Assembly (NCBI GenBank): GCA_964035545.1
Contig: OZ037771.1
Span: 7,606,690-7,670,689 of the forward strand
DNA from: Bugula neritina
Lineage: Eukaryota; Bryozoa; Gymnolaemata; Cheilostomatida; Bugulidae
Direction of reading: 5' to 3'
DNA length: 64,000 nucleotides
Part shown: positions 1 through 12,879 of the stretch, in pieces
How positions within the stretch are numbered: the stretch's first letter is position 1
Layout of the letters: each line of letters begins with the position of its first letter
Notes under the pieces: generated by a model
What the model saw: the letters and a program-made list of their open reading frames with translations, nothing else
What the model was told of the DNA's origin: nothing
Database searches by the model: none
Program-made: the position numbers and the translations under genes

Positions 1-1781
1 CAACCAATGGGCAGTGGGCACACAAGTTGATACAGGTGATTTTACTTGCTCTCCATGTGGAGTTGACGTATTCAACGGTTGAATGAACTGAAGTGGTCAA
101 CATCTTCCATGCATTGCCTATCTGCCGATAAGCAGACGTTATGGAGATAGTGAGTTTACGAGATTTGTAGTCATGCAGCAACTGCAGGGTGTAAGCTTCG
201 TCTCTCAGCTCCACTCCATTCTTTCTCACAGCTTTTTCACTACAATCCTGGAGATCATTGAGAAGTTTTACAGAAATCTGGTGGTAGACGTACTGAGGGG
301 GAGTCAAGCCACCAAACACCATGTCTACTGACAGTTTTACGGGTTGCCTCCTGGAGGCAGTCAAGTCGGTGAAATACTCCTGTGAGAAGTATGGCATAGT
401 GTAACTTAGTTTCTGGGATGAATCCTTCATATCGAATAACAACTGGAAAGATTGTAGCAATGCGACTGCCACCTTCATCTTGTCACTCGTGGAGAAGCTG
501 GTCTCTGCCATCACAAGATGCTGAAACAGCTTCTCGCTCATCCCGCCAGTTCGAACAAACTCTTGAGCCAAATTATTAAACTCCGTTTCATTTTCTATCA
601 ACGGATTATTGAGTGAATCCTCTTCAATCGCGGACCGTCGATTTCTCCACACTTCCTTCTCGTGAGTGAAGAATACGTGGAGCAGCTTTGTAACCACGGA
701 GATGTCGTAGAATACCAGAGACTGCAAACTCTCCCTATCCTGGTACCAGATGAGATGGCCGCTGTTATGCATGTACGAGAGAATCACTCTCAGCTGGTCT
801 TCACTTTCCAACTTGCATTCAATGACATGTTGAAGCACTTCTGGAAATGTCTTGTAACTTCCATGGAATGAGTTGAATGTTTGAGCAACTTTTCTCCACA
901 GAGTAGGCACCTTTTTCACGACTAGTTTACTGTCAGATAGGATATGACTTCTCAGCTGATCAAACACCTCTTCATATTCATCACCCACAACATATATATC
1001 TTGTTCTTGAAACATCTCTTGGCGCTGAAAATGAGAAATTCGTGTGAAAGAACGAAGATAATTCTTTTGACAATTTTCTTCTGATTGAATCAATTTGAAT
1101 ACACTTTCTGTGTGAAGAAAGAAGAGCCTCTTTAGCTCCTCAAATCCATCTGCACTGTAAGCATCTCGGTGAGTGAAAACCAGTTTGGGTGCTCTGAGCC
1201 CGGGATTGGCCAGGTACAGATGTGAGAGCCAATCAAAATATGTGCATCGAACTGCTTCATTACCATTCACTTCTAAACAGAGCTCTTCAAACTCCTTTAG
1301 ATTCACAACCACAATAGGAATACAGTTCTGTTTCAATGTGAACTGGTAGGTAGATTGGTAGATTTCATTGCCACCAAAATCTATGAACTGAAGAACAATG
1401 TCACCAACCACTAACTTTTCCATATTGAAGACACGAGTTGTTTCATCTTCCACTGCATCAGCCGCTCTATTGGTTAGTTCCCGTTAGCCGTCTGATCCCA
1501 CCAGCGTTTTTACTAGGCTGGTTTTGCCCGATAACGATCTACCCACTAGAGCGACCGTAGCTTCAGAAACTTCTAAATGACCAGACCTAAGATCTTCATA
1601 GTACTGTGTGATAGCTGGTAGTTTGTCTACACACACAGCATAAGGCGGGGATGTGAGTGATACACACCCTAAGCAGTTCAGTTCAGTCAGATTAGGCATG
1701 TTGAGAAGTTGAGGAGTTAAACATGTCATCTGAGAGTTGAGTGACAAGTCTAGGTGTTGGAGATTCTTGAGTTGACCAACA
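1..1781 (-). CDS. Gene 1 Roc-COR exon (partial, nonsense at 1484)
   Basis: The exon starts after an AG acceptor at 1782-1783 in phase 2, continuing the last LRR. It then encodes the P-loop (GRSLSGKTS), a switch region with DFGGNEIY, a THRDA motif in the G4 position, and a COR-like helical region. Identity with the exons at 20579-22503 and 55400-57324 is high. An AAA-to-TAA change at 1484-1486 ends the frame soon after the P-loop. The remaining part has no further stop up to the window edge, which points to a recent loss. Confidence 0.8.
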
Positions 1782-2112
1782 CTACCAAGTAAGTATTTAA
1801 TATAACTTTAGTATTATTCTATATCTAATGTATTATGCTTAAAAGTAAAACTTGATTGAATACATAATAGTTACATATCTAACATAGCCTGAGAGATAAA
1901 TAGTGTTTGACAGCACAACTGTTGTAAATGACTAGAACACAGGCCAAACTGAAAATATAGACTATAATGATTACTTGACCTAACAGTAAAACCATTACAG
2001 TGAAAAAATAGAGAATTGAGTCACAATTTACAAATTGTGTTACATGTGAAAACTTTGGATCTACTATAATACAATTGCAATATATGAAAATTGTGTTATT
2101 GCAAAACTATTA

Positions 2113-3428
2113 AGGCCATGCGTAAAAGTTTTGACATGGATCAAATACTTTTTGCAGCTTTGATAAATGGCTAAACAGGATGTTCAATCTCCAAATGTTT
2201 CAAACAATTTAAAGTAATGCCATAGTGTTGCATATGGTATTCTATGTTGTTTTCTAATCTAACTAAATACGTTTAAACAATTTCAAATAGATAAACTACA
2301 TTTGCTCTAAGAAGTTCCTAATATGAAGTAAATTTTCAAGTGTTGTTTACCCATTTAGGTTAATTTTTGCCTCCATACCATTGCACAATCAAGTCAAAGT
2401 AGTGTATTGTGAATAAATATTTACAAAGTTTCAACCTGGGAACAAACGTTGTGCAACATAAAATGTAACTCTATTACAGACTGAGTAAGCAGCAATCACA
2501 TAATATACCTAACAATTCTACTATTTCTCTAAACTCAAACTTCACTTCGTTATGGTAAGTGGTGGAAGACAAAATTCTAGCAGACAGCAGCTATCAAACT
2601 AAGAAGTACTAAAAGAAAAAGGTAATTGGGTTTGCTTTTGCAGCATTACAGGAAACTGGGGAGTGATTTATGGAATGTCATGACATTGGTGATTTCATAC
2701 TTAAAATTGGCTCATGAAAATTACTACTCCATGGCAAGACTTGTAAAATAAACAATTCTGAAGGGCAAATTCGTGCTGCCAGCTTTGTGGAGATTATGCA
2801 GAAAAAAGCAACTTTAGAGAAAGTAGAAAACGTACTTTCTACCATACTTTCCTAGTAAAAGAGAGAAAATTCAATTACTAGAGTGGCCCATGCAAAAGCC
2901 CAAAAGAATATTTTTATAGACAATACAAAGAAAAGTAGCCGAGATAAAACCAAGTGACATGGTCAATTTAGCTAGAACTGACATCAATGCATGGTACAGG
3001 ATGTGTGATAAACCACAAAATCGGCTGTGCTAGTGGAGAATATGTCAGCCTACTGCCTAGCAGTCATTGGTGCTAATAGTTACTCACTCACACTGAAACA
3101 CTGATATGTTATGTGCAGAAACCTTTTCACACACAAAAACATCTCATTCTACAATCTTCTTCATTTTGCTAACCAAATAAAGAGAAAATTTCAAATCCTC
3201 ACATAATTATGTTCAAGTGCAAAATTTGATGGTATAGGGCTATTTAGCACTTTTCTATCCCTAAGCTTATGTTATACAGGTAAAAATTATTTAGAGTTGT
3301 AGCTCAGCCAATAAGTTGCATTTCATATATATATTTAAATTTTTGCAGCATGTAAAATTTCAGAAGTTGGAAACAAAGATGTAAACTGGTAAACAATTTG
3401 GGGGTGTCAAAACTTTTACGCATGACTG
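2113..3428. mobile_element. Tc1/mariner-like degenerate element, copy in gene 1 intron
   Basis: Inverted ends: the left end carries CATGCGTAAAAGTTTTGACA and the right end its complement, with a TA on each side. It is about 1.3 kb with no intact transposase. It sits in the intron between the Roc-COR exon and the first LRR exon and has counterparts in the other two genes. Confidence 0.7.
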
Positions 3429-3561
3429 TATAATATATTGCAAGCTACAATCAGATTTATTCAAAGTTAGTAATCTCTATAGTTTATATAAAATAGATGA
3501 TCATATATGATATCTTACATGTTTACATAATAGTAGACAATATATAACTAATATAACTCAC

Positions 3562-3699
3562 CTGTCTGGTAATGTATGTAAGTCACAGTCCCATAGATGT
3601 AACTCTGTAAGTGACTCCATCTTTGGTATCACCTCAGGTAATGTTCCTAACTTATTACGAGACACCTCTAATGTGTGTAGATGTGTGAGTTGAGAGAGA
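3562..3699 (-). CDS. Gene 1 LRR cassette exon (two LRRs)
   Basis: 138-bp phase 2-2 exon between an ATTACAG acceptor and a GTGAGT donor. It encodes two 23-residue LRRs. Variable concave residues are E/R/K in the first repeat and H-L-W-D before the conserved CDLHTLPD. Confidence 0.85.
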
Positions 3700-3938
3700 C
3701 TGTAATATACATACAATATACCATGAATATAATTATACAAGTTACAGAAATATTATGTTAAACATGTGGTAAGCTTTTATTATTTCTGCTTTGCAAGTAT
3801 GAATTGTGTCAGTTATTTGTGTTTAGGAATTCAATTCATAACTGGAGAGTTGGTATGCTGGGATTACTAGTTTCAGTTTTATTATACTATATTATATGTT
3901 TACATAATAGTAGACAATATAAAACTAATATAATTCAC

Positions 3939-4076
3939 CTGTCAGGTAAGGCAAGTAAGTCACAGTCCCCTAGACTTAACTCTGTAAGTGACTCCATCTT
4001 TGGTATCACCTCAGGTAATGTTCCTAACTTATTATAAGACACATCTAATGTGTGTAGATGTGTGAGTTGAGAGAGA
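3939..4076 (-). CDS. Gene 1 LRR cassette exon (two LRRs)
   Basis: 138-bp phase 2-2 exon. Variable residues are D/Y/K in repeat 1 and S-L-G-D in repeat 2. The second repeat ends LLALPD rather than LHTLPD. It lies 377 bp from the neighbouring cassette with near-identical intron flanks. Confidence 0.85.
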
Positions 4077-4189
4077 CTGTAATATACATACAATAAACAA
4101 TGACTATATTTATACAAGTTACAGGACTATTATGTTAAACATACTGTGAGTTTATTCTATACTGTTGCTTTGTAAGTATGGGTTGCCAG

Positions 4190-4866
4190 TTAATTGTGTT
4201 CAGTAAGGATAGCCAAAAGCGAATAGGCAGTTTCAACATGTGGCAAACATATAGAAAGAGTCCTGGTGGCGCAATGCTGACATCCTGTAGTTTATAATGG
4301 AAAGTAAAAAACATTCAAAAGATGGAAAACCTCCAGGTGTGGTGACGATGAAGAGAAGGGAAAGATCACAGAGAAAGTATACGGAGAGAAGAAAAAACAG
4401 ACGACAAACAAAATTGTAACAGCCAAAAAGAAAGGCATATGGGACAGTCTATGAATACCTACAAGAGATCGAAACAAAGAACCTATACACCTATATACCT
4501 ATAAGAACCTGTATATACCTAGATACAAGTTGGCCAAAACAAGAAAAAGACGATTATTGGATATTAATAGAATGACATTGTGACTATAATTCATCAGAAT
4601 GGTGACAGCATAAATGAGAATGTCGAGACAGATCTTTAGGATAATTTATGAGGAGCACATGGAAAATGATGTGATTAGATAACAGGTTGGGGTGAAATGA
4701 ATGTCTATAAACATGAGGAAAAACGTCTGCAGTGGTATTGCGATGTTTGCAGCAAAGATGGTGATATTAGCTTCAACTCCAATACATAAGAATCAATGGT
4801 ATAATGGATATGAAGAATCTAACAAATTGAAACATACAATATAATCTAACAAGAAATGAGGGTGGT
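4190..4866 (+). mobile_element. LINE 3'-region relic
   Basis: Broken plus-strand frames match the part of LINE proteins after the reverse transcriptase: IYEEHMENDVIR and, in another frame, an RLQWY-like segment. The same family is seen more clearly at 62540-63240. Many stops; inactive. The exact ends are uncertain. Confidence 0.5.
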
Positions 4867-4872
4867 CTAGGC

Positions 4873-6526
4873 CAGTGGCTCCCAACTTTTTTCCTACTAT
4901 TCCCCCATTTAATAAATGTTGACTACCGTATTAATCCCCCCCCCCTTTAGTAAAGCAAAAAAAGTTTCATGACTGACATGATGATAATATAGGATACAAT
5001 ACAATATAGTTTGTTCTATTAAAATATAATTATAATAGTAGTTATATTATCGTTATTATTATGTTATGAATGTATAGAACAAGGAGCAGTTCAATTTATA
5101 ATGATTCTTTTGTGCCAGCTTGCATAAGTCTGCATTGCTGTTTTTGGCCATGCCCATCTTAATTCACTCTGCAGATTAGGGCAGTTTCTCTTCTCTTTGA
5201 ATTAATGAGAATCCTACCTCACTTGGCAAGATGGCGCTGGGTGGCACCAAAATTCTAATTTTTCAGCTATGTGTGGGGAGAGTTTGCTTGTTAAAACCCA
5301 AAATGATTTTAGGTGAAAATGGCACAAATGGAGAAGTAGGTAAGACTGGCACACTGATGGTAAATTTTCCCAAACCCCCACCCCGGCCATCAAAATTGAA
5401 CCCCAAACCAAAACCTCCACCTTGTATTCAAGCCCAAAATCCTCACCTCAAATCCCACCCCCAAACTCCAAACCGCTCACCGCAATATTCAAAATGTGCC
5501 ATTTTTACACACTTTTTAATTTTTGCCATTATTACCTGTGCCTTTTATACCAGACACCACCCACAACACATCAATTAAAGAAGATTTGAAAAGAACCTTC
5601 ATTGCTGAATTGTAAACCAACTCAATGAAATCCTCTTGTAATTCCTCTAGATTTTTTTAACAGAACGTTGCAATAGGTCACATGTCAAGCTAAGAATCTA
5701 GCTCTTTCTTTTTGAGAGGTAGCTCAGAAAAATATTGTTAAAACTCCAATAAAAGTTCAGAGAGATCCGAAGAAGTTTTTTTGAGAAAGAACCTGGAACA
5801 GGTGGTGTTTGGTAAAAGTGGCACAGGTAGCAGTGGCACAGGTAGTAGTGAAACAAATGTAAAATTGGGTAAAAATGGCACATTTTCAATATTAAAGTTG
5901 AAGATTTGGGGTTGGGGGTTCAAGATGGAGGGTTTCGGGTTCAGCATGGGGGTTTGAGAAAATTTAACACCAGTGTGCCAGTTTTACTTAAAATCAAAAC
6001 AGGTTTTTTTCCTAAAATAGTTCATGGAGTGTGGGGAAAGACACCATATCTTTGATAGACGCCACAACTTTAGTGTAACTTTGAAAACATTGATGCTGCA
6101 ATGCAAAGCAATGATAGGATTATTGCACTCCTGTATTTTTAGGTTCAGATTAATTAGTGTAGCAAATATAGTCACTAGGTATGATACTTGTATTATGTAT
6201 GTATGGTAATTTATAGAGATTGGCTTGCTTAAAGTTGGCCTATTGGTTTTTGCAAACTTTTTGACATCCATTCAAAGTAGTTCAGAGAGCAGTCAGGGTA
6301 GAGTAATTAATAAACACATTCATGTTGAAGTGAACTGAGATTGCAGAATATAGTTTGGTTTAATAGATCAACTAGAATGAAGGTTTATAGATATGCATGT
6401 ACATGTAACATGCAAGAGCTCAAAAAAGCCTTCAATAAACTGCGTGAAGTTCTTAAAATCTAAATCCCCCCTGAAAAGCCCAAACTCCCCTCTAGGGGAG
6501 AATTCCTTCCAGGCTGGGAACCACTA
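4873..6526. mobile_element. hAT-like non-autonomous element with foldback core (copy 1)
   Basis: Ends are short inverted repeats of CAGTGGCTCCCAAC type. The 8-bp flanks are GTCTAGGC on the left and GTCTAGGT on the right, as expected for hAT. Inside, about 5280-5580 is an imperfect inverted copy of about 5790-6000. The proline/asparagine-rich frames in it are products of that low-complexity inverted repeat, not genes. Confidence 0.75.
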
Positions 6527-6914
6527 GTCTAGGTGAAAAGGGTGGGAGGTTTGCTTAAGAATAATATCCACTTTATCACTGGAGAATTAGTATGGTGGGA
6601 CTACTATCATCATTTCTGTTTACTCTATTATATATGTACATAGAATTAGAACACAGAGAGAATGTAATATACATACAACCTTGGTGATTAGAGTTTAGAC
6701 CAGAGTAAATATGGGAAGAATGTGCTTTTTAAGAGATTAGATGATTCAGTGTAACAAATTGCTAAATCAAAAACAGTTGTAACAATTTTCTATTTGAGAA
6801 TAATATTCACTTTATTACTAGATAGTTGGTATGCTGAAACTATGAGTATCAGTTCTGTTACACTTTATTATATGTTTACATAATAGTAGACTATATATAA
6901 CTAATATATCTCAC

Positions 6915-7052
6915 CTGTCTGGTAATGTATGTAAGTCACAGGCCTCTAGATATAACTTTGTAAGTGACTCCATCTTTGGTATCACCTCAGGTAATGTTCC
7001 TAACTTATTATGAGACACATCTAATGTGTGTAGATGTGTGAGTTGAGAGAGA
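6915..7052 (-). CDS. Gene 1 LRR cassette exon (two LRRs)
   Basis: 138-bp phase 2-2 exon, donor GTGAGA. Variable residues are D/H/K in repeat 1 and Y-L-E-A in repeat 2. Confidence 0.85.
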
Positions 7053-7298
7053 CTGTAATATACATACAATAAACCATGACTATAATTATACAAGTTACAG
7101 GTATATTATATGGTAGATATGCAGTGAATCTAAACTATTATTGCCTTGTTAGTATGAACTGGGTAAGTTATTTGCATTTAAGAATTATATCCATATTATC
7201 ACTGGATAGATGGTATGCTGAGATTACTAGTATCAGTTTTATTATACTTCATTATATGTTTACATAATAGTAGAACATATATAACTAATATACCTCAC

Positions 7299-7436
7299 CT
7301 GTCTGGTAATGTATGTAAGTCACATTCCCGTAGATGTAACTCTGTAAGTGACTCCATCTTTGGTATCACCTCAGGTAATGTTCCTAACTTATTATGAGAC
7401 ACATCTAATGTGTGTAGATGTGCGAGTTGGGAAAGA
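7299..7436 (-). CDS. Gene 1 LRR cassette exon (two LRRs)
   Basis: 138-bp phase 2-2 exon, donor GTGAGG. Variable residues are D/H/K in repeat 1 and H-L-R-E in repeat 2. It begins QLAHL instead of QLTHL. Confidence 0.85.
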
Positions 7437-7539
7437 CTGTAATATACATACAATATACCATGACTATAATTATACAAGTTACAGGAATATTATGTCAAAC
7501 ATTTTGTGAGGTTATATAAGGTGAAGAACAAAAACAAGG

Positions 7540-8300
7540 AATGAGAAAAACACAGCTAACTGCCTGAGACTTGGAACTTTAATAACCCTCCTAGTTGTTC
7601 CAAACTTCAAGCTTCCTGGCCACTGCCAATGGGCCATGCAATTTCCAGGTGATGTAATGCTGTGCAATGGATAGGCAAATAGAGTGATAGGTTAGAAGAA
7701 CAGAGAAAAGAAAATTAAAAGATGGTGGACTAAACCTGAGCAGAACCAAGACCGAGTACATGCTACCAGTGAGAATAGATAACAAGGAGAAGAAAAAATA
7801 CTATAACTGAGATAACTACAGTGATCTGTCTGAGACTAGTGCTTTCAAATGTCTTGCAACTATAATAAATCAGAATGGTGGGTTGTAGCCTTGAAGTAGC
7901 TAGGAGGATTGGAGTGGCTTGAGACAAGTGGAAGGATCTCTCAGAAGTGCTGTGTGATAAGAAGGTATCGATTAAACATACAGTACTTCTGTTTAGAATA
8001 TCCATTCAGTATGGTAATGAAACCTGGTCAGTTACTCATGGGATGGAAGACGGGATGAAGACAGTAGAAATGATACACAATTTTGGGATGACCTACGAGG
8101 AGCACATTGAACATGTGATTAGATAACAGACTGAGGTGAAACGAATATCTACGGACATATGAAGACAACTGCAACAGTATCGACATCTTTGCAAGAAAGA
8201 AGAAGATGATATTAACCTCAATTAGAATGTATAAAAATCAATGGTATATGGAGATATTAAGAATCTGACAAATGGGAACATACTATAAAATATATCAAGA
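7540..8300 (+). mobile_element. LINE 3'-region relic (copy 1)
   Basis: A plus-strand relic of a LINE reverse-transcriptase C-terminal region, homologous to 62540-63240 where the frame is better preserved. Stops and shifts are frequent. It lies in the intron between two LRR cassettes. Confidence 0.6.
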
Positions 8301-8476
8301 AGTACTGGAGCCTTAAGCAAGAAGAAGTCCACAGCCGAGTGTGATTGAGCTGGGAGATTGCAGAATGGCTACCTTGCAGGACTATAGTCAGTTAGGTGAG
8401 AAAGGCGAAAAGTTGTGTTTAATATTATACTAATCTCTACAGTTTAAGTAAAAGCAGTGAACATGTTATGACTCAC

Positions 8477-8614
8477 CTGTCTGGTAATGTATGTAAGTCA
8501 CAGAACCGTAGATGTAACTCTGTAAGTGACTCCATCTTTGGTATCACCTCATGTAATGTTCCTAACCTACTTAGAGACACATCTAATGTGTGTAGATGTG
8601 TGAGTTGGGAGAGA
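8477..8614 (-). CDS. Gene 1 LRR cassette exon, first of the array
   Basis: 138-bp phase 2-2 exon. The first repeat reads DVSLSRLGTL, losing the usual N of the LRR consensus; the second has H-L-R-F. It is the 5'-most LRR exon and follows the N-terminal domain exon across a 1.5-kb intron. Confidence 0.8.
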
Positions 8615-10153
8615 CTGTAATATACATACAATAAACCATGACTATAATTATACAAGTTACAAGAATATTATATTAAACATACTGTGAGTTTTTATTATTT
8701 CTGCTCTGCAAGTATGAATTGTGTCAGTTATTTGTGTTTAAGAATTCAATTTATAACTAGAAAGTTGGTATGCTGGGACTACTAGTATCAGTTTTATTCT
8801 ACTCTATTATATTTTTACATAGAATTAGAACACAGAGAGAATACATACAAAATAAGCAATTAGACCAAAGCATATATGAGAAGAAAGTGCTTCCTAAAAG
8901 ATAAGATGATTTGTTTGTAACAAATTGCTAAATCAAAAGCAGTTGCAATAATTTTCCTGTAAAGATAATATTTAAGATGGGTTTTACTCTGTATGACTCA
9001 GTTTTGCTGCCAAGGCAGCCACCTGAGAATTGCTGATTACAGAAGGAGAGTAAATAACTGGAGATAAAAAAAGTAGATAAATCTCTGTATTTTCAACTCA
9101 CTTAAACTTGACTGTGGTGCAAGTAAATTGTGATGCAGTATAAAACTGGTCATATGTGTGATAGTAGCTGTAAGGCAGGCAATAACAGGTAGGCCTAAAT
9201 AATGAAAAGTCCAACAACTACTTTGAGATAATAAGAATAAAGTATTCACAACCCTGGACTAAGTATAAAGTGATTATAAAAGCTGGAGATACAATTGAGA
9301 TAATGCTGATAGGTAGGAAGGGAGATCTTATTTCAGAGTGACTCTAGATTATGACTCATCTGTATATATAAACTATAGCTGTGTTCTGAACATATTAAAT
9401 ATAGTTGATTGTTTTACTCCATATTTCACTACATCTAAAAATATAGAAATTCTTCCCATGATTTTAGCAACTCAAACAACTTCTAAAGCACGGATAATAC
9501 ACTAGAAGGAACGAAGACAAAACTAATAGCAGTGAATACTTTGAAGAATATGAAACAAACTTAAGGCTACCAGCTCTGCAAGTAATATTATATTTGATTT
9601 GTGATTTCCTTAATGAATATTTAGCTATCCATTTCTCTACTGGCAGAATAAATATTAAAAGTTATCCCCACATGCAGGTAATCAGCTATAATGTGTGAGT
9701 CACCAGAAGTCATTGTTGACCTCTTCCCCAGCAGCCTCAGCTCAAACTAATATAATTCTATTCAAGTACAATAATGGAAAAAATTCTATACTTTTCAAAT
9801 TCGATTATTTATTGGGGGTTTGGTTGAACATAATTTAGTTTGCACTTTTTCTCATCAAGCACACAGACTTTTCCAAAATTCCTCTCTTACTGCACCCACT
9901 TTTACAATTCAAGGAAAACAGAATGACTACTCAGGTGCAGTAGAGATATGAAGGAATATTGCTGACATGCCATACAAGTATAACTCACCAAACACTTCAG
10001 CATTTCGGTAAATAGTCAATGAGTTACAACTGAAATACTGACAGCTAAATACACAACTCAAGTATATATAATTATCCAAAGAGAAGTCATGCTCTAGAGG
10101 ATAGAGATATTGTGACCTTAAACATGTTGATAACAAAGTGATGATAGACTTAC
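8615..10153. other. Intron of gene 1 between N-terminal and LRR exons
   Basis: About 1.5 kb with no recognisable gene. A possible exon at about 9985-10110 was considered, but joining it to the preceding exon creates a stop. The interval holds the empty Polinton site at 9361. Confidence 0.7.
9361..9366. other. Empty insertion site matching the Polinton target (TGTATA)
   Basis: In the intron of gene 1 the sequence CTCATC-TGTATA-TATAAAC is continuous. In gene 2 the same flanks are split by the Polinton with TGTATA on both sides. This is the pre-insertion allele preserved in a paralogue. Confidence 0.95.
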
Positions 10154-10385
10154 TATTCTAAACTGTTGATACTGGTTAGGTGTTGAATACACAAGGTAGT
10201 TACAAGTGGAGCAAACTCTGTAACAGCAGGTGGGAGATCTCCCTCTATGCTTAGGTCAGTGATCACATGACCTGAACAGAGCTTCTTTATTTCCTCCTTT
10301 GTATAGAGTTTTGCAGATTGGTGGAACAACTCTTCTTTGTTAATAGGATCCATACCAGAGTGCCTCCAGCAACACCTGTATTTCT
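10154..10385 (-). CDS. Gene 1 N-terminal domain exon
   Basis: 232-bp exon with acceptor TTAGCAG and donor GTAAGT, phase 1 in and phase 2 out, matching the LRR cassettes. It encodes about 77 residues with a WRHSGMDPIN segment, a KEEIKKL helix and a C-terminal part that runs into the first LRR. I do not recognise the first 35 residues as a named domain; the end looks like an LRR cap. The same exon is in gene 2 at 45946-46177. Confidence 0.7.
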
Positions 10386-11041
10386 CTGCTAATAACAAAT
10401 GATCTAGTTTTTAGTATATACGTACCCAATTATAGAGTAAATATAATATCACCTGGTTTATAGTACATTTATCTATGTTAAAATTCTAGTAGTATAAAAT
10501 ACATCATTTTACTGTTGAATTACTTATATAATAATTAAAAATATAATCCAGCAGTAAATATATTCCTATATTCAAAGAGACAAACATACTAATAGTTGAG
10601 TCATCAACATGAAGATTGATAGGAATAAAACTGAGAATTTCTTCAACTTTTTATATCAGGTAGACTGAAAACAAATGAGAAACTTATCTGATAGACAATG
10701 CTGATGTTTCTATTTAAGATTTCACATACAACATGTTGATAAGAAAGTACTAGCAAGTATAAGAAATGGCAAGAATTAGAAATAAACCTGTTTTTAATGT
10801 CATCCAAAAATTTATCAACAGCTTCATTAAGCTACATGCAGATAAAAGTCACAGAAAATGTACAGAAACACCAAAGTATAAATATAGTTCAGAGAAGAAA
10901 CTTAAAGGGGGATAACAAAGTCTTTATTTTTAACTTTCAAGCTGGAAGATTCAATTGAAACCTATTCAGGTATATTTAAAGAATACTGTATTCAGGTGTG
11001 TATTTTACCATTCTCCAGACTAACTAATATTGTATACGGAC

Positions 11042-11102
11042 CTGTTTGTGAAGTTGCTGCTGTTACATCATCCTCAGAACTGGTTACAGAGTTGGTAGCC
11101 AT
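11042..11102 (-). CDS. Gene 1 first coding exon (proposed)
   Basis: The ATG at 11102-11100 opens a short acidic, Ser/Thr-rich peptide beginning MATNSV and ends at a weak GTCCGT donor in phase 1, which fits the phase of the next exon. Gene 2 has the same exon at 46832-46892. No signal peptide or membrane segment is visible, so a cytosolic protein is likely. Confidence 0.6.
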
Positions 11103-12879
11103 GTTGTTTCTAGTATCAGATACTACAATGTAATACTAATGTATGTAATATGAATAGAGTATGAGATAGTATACAATGTATGTATATTGAGTGAAAAGGT
11201 GTGTGGAGGAAGTGGAATAATAAACAGTAGAGAGATAGCCAAGTAAAACACAGGTAAGGTGAACCAAGGAACATATTCATTTATAGCATTTTCATTTATT
11301 TATAATTTTCAATATAAATTGCATTAGCATTTTCAGCCATTGATAATTTATAGCATTTGATAATTTGTGACATACAGTTTTAATCAACAAGTTTGACAGT
11401 AGGTTGGCTTATATGTTTGAGACAAGATTATTGAATATTGCATAAGAGTTGGTTTAGGACAAGAGGAAATATCTAGTTTGACAACTTAGTATATTTCATT
11501 TCATTGTTTAACAGGTACTAACTACTAGAACAAAGATTGATTTATTAATGATAATGGAAACTGTGAGGACAAGCATCAATAGTATTCTAATAGTAATTTC
11601 CTATGCTCATCTTTTACTTATGTTCACCAGAATTACCAACTTGTAGACTATTTCATTGTGTTTCATGTTTATTAACTATACAATCATCTAACTGTTGTGG
11701 AGGTATAGACTTGTCATTAGCATGAAAAATATTTTAATGTTTCTAAGACCTCTGTATTTTGGGCATAAATACTGCAGTAATTACTCATGATCTGATAATA
11801 AGTCTACTCTAGTTTGAACATAGACTTTCACTTTAGGAATAAACTATTTTGTCTTTTTGTAAACTACTTCTTGGATATTCATTATTGAATAAAAGTTTGT
11901 TATTGGTAACACTGGTGAACAATTCTAAACAGAATATAGTGGTTATTATCTTATGTGTTGAGAATTTCTGTTACTGTCTCTGCTACAGCAGATGTCATAC
12001 AAATAAACAAATTATGACCTCACAGTCACACCCATAGCTCTGTGAGCCAACCACTATAAATTATTGTTTTTATTACCAGTAATCATAATACGAATCTTTG
12101 TGACAACTATAGCTCTGCTAAACAGATACCAAAAACTAGAAACACATATTTTATTATTGGATCAGATCTCAATCCATATTTCAAACTTTACTATATAATT
12201 CAAGTATAACATATTAAATGCTACAACTCTTCCTTGACAAGTGTTGGAGGTGTGTTTTGGCCAGGCCAAGTAAATCCTAACAATAAACCGATCCCAAGGC
12301 AAATTTAAAAGCTACATAGTAACATCATTATGTGAGCTGAATAAATAATTTAAAACCACCCTACGCTGTTGGAATGCCTATACTTTAAAATTAAGCCATA
12401 TCAACTTCAAGCCTACCCGCTGACCTTGGTGATAGTGTTAACGGTCAGCACACCCATAACTAACGTCATTATTGTAATATTCATAGCGAATATAATTGAA
12501 AACGAGTCATACTCATAGTGAATGTCAAACTAGATGACACTTCGATCATCAATCAATCATCAAATTTAATGTCAATCGAAATAAATCAATAATATAATTA
12601 TTAATTATAACTATCAACATCAATACGAATATTTTCATATTCTTCTTCATATTCAATATTCCTATTAACTATTAGCTTATTTATATTTATACTCATATTG
12701 ATATTCACTATCATATTCATATTCGATTTGACATTGCATCTCAGACTCAAAGTGAAACTGAAACAGTGAAAGTCTTCGAGATGAAATTACAATGCATGAC
12801 ACTTACATGTGGTGCAACTTGACAAACTCTGTTAGTTCTTCAGTTTTGTACTAAAATTTTGGTTTGAATTGTGGTTAGT

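Larger units (their letters stand above)
1..11102 (-). pseudogene. Host gene 1: LRR-ROCO(-caspase) paralogue with nonsense codon, 3' end outside window
   Basis: Transcribed leftward from an ATG at 11102. Visible exons are 11042-11102, 10154-10385, five LRR exons (8477-8614, 7299-7436, 6915-7052, 3939-4076, 3562-3699) and the Roc-COR exon from 1781 leftward. A TAA at 1484-1486 replaces the lysine codon found in genes 2 and 3 just after the P-loop; the frame is otherwise open to the window edge. It would stop translation before the GTPase is complete, so I call it a pseudogene or a truncated LRR-only product. The caspase exons expected by analogy lie to the left of the window. Confidence 0.75.

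Noticed and set aside
5231-5947. Proline/asparagine-rich frames on both strands
   Set aside because: They arise from the inverted low-complexity arms of the hAT-like element and have no codon-level conservation.
9927-10136. Possible exon with an acceptor-like AAG and a GTGAGT donor at about 9985
   Set aside because: Joining it to the preceding exon in phase gives an immediate stop, and the donor is mutated to AT in gene 2 (45779).
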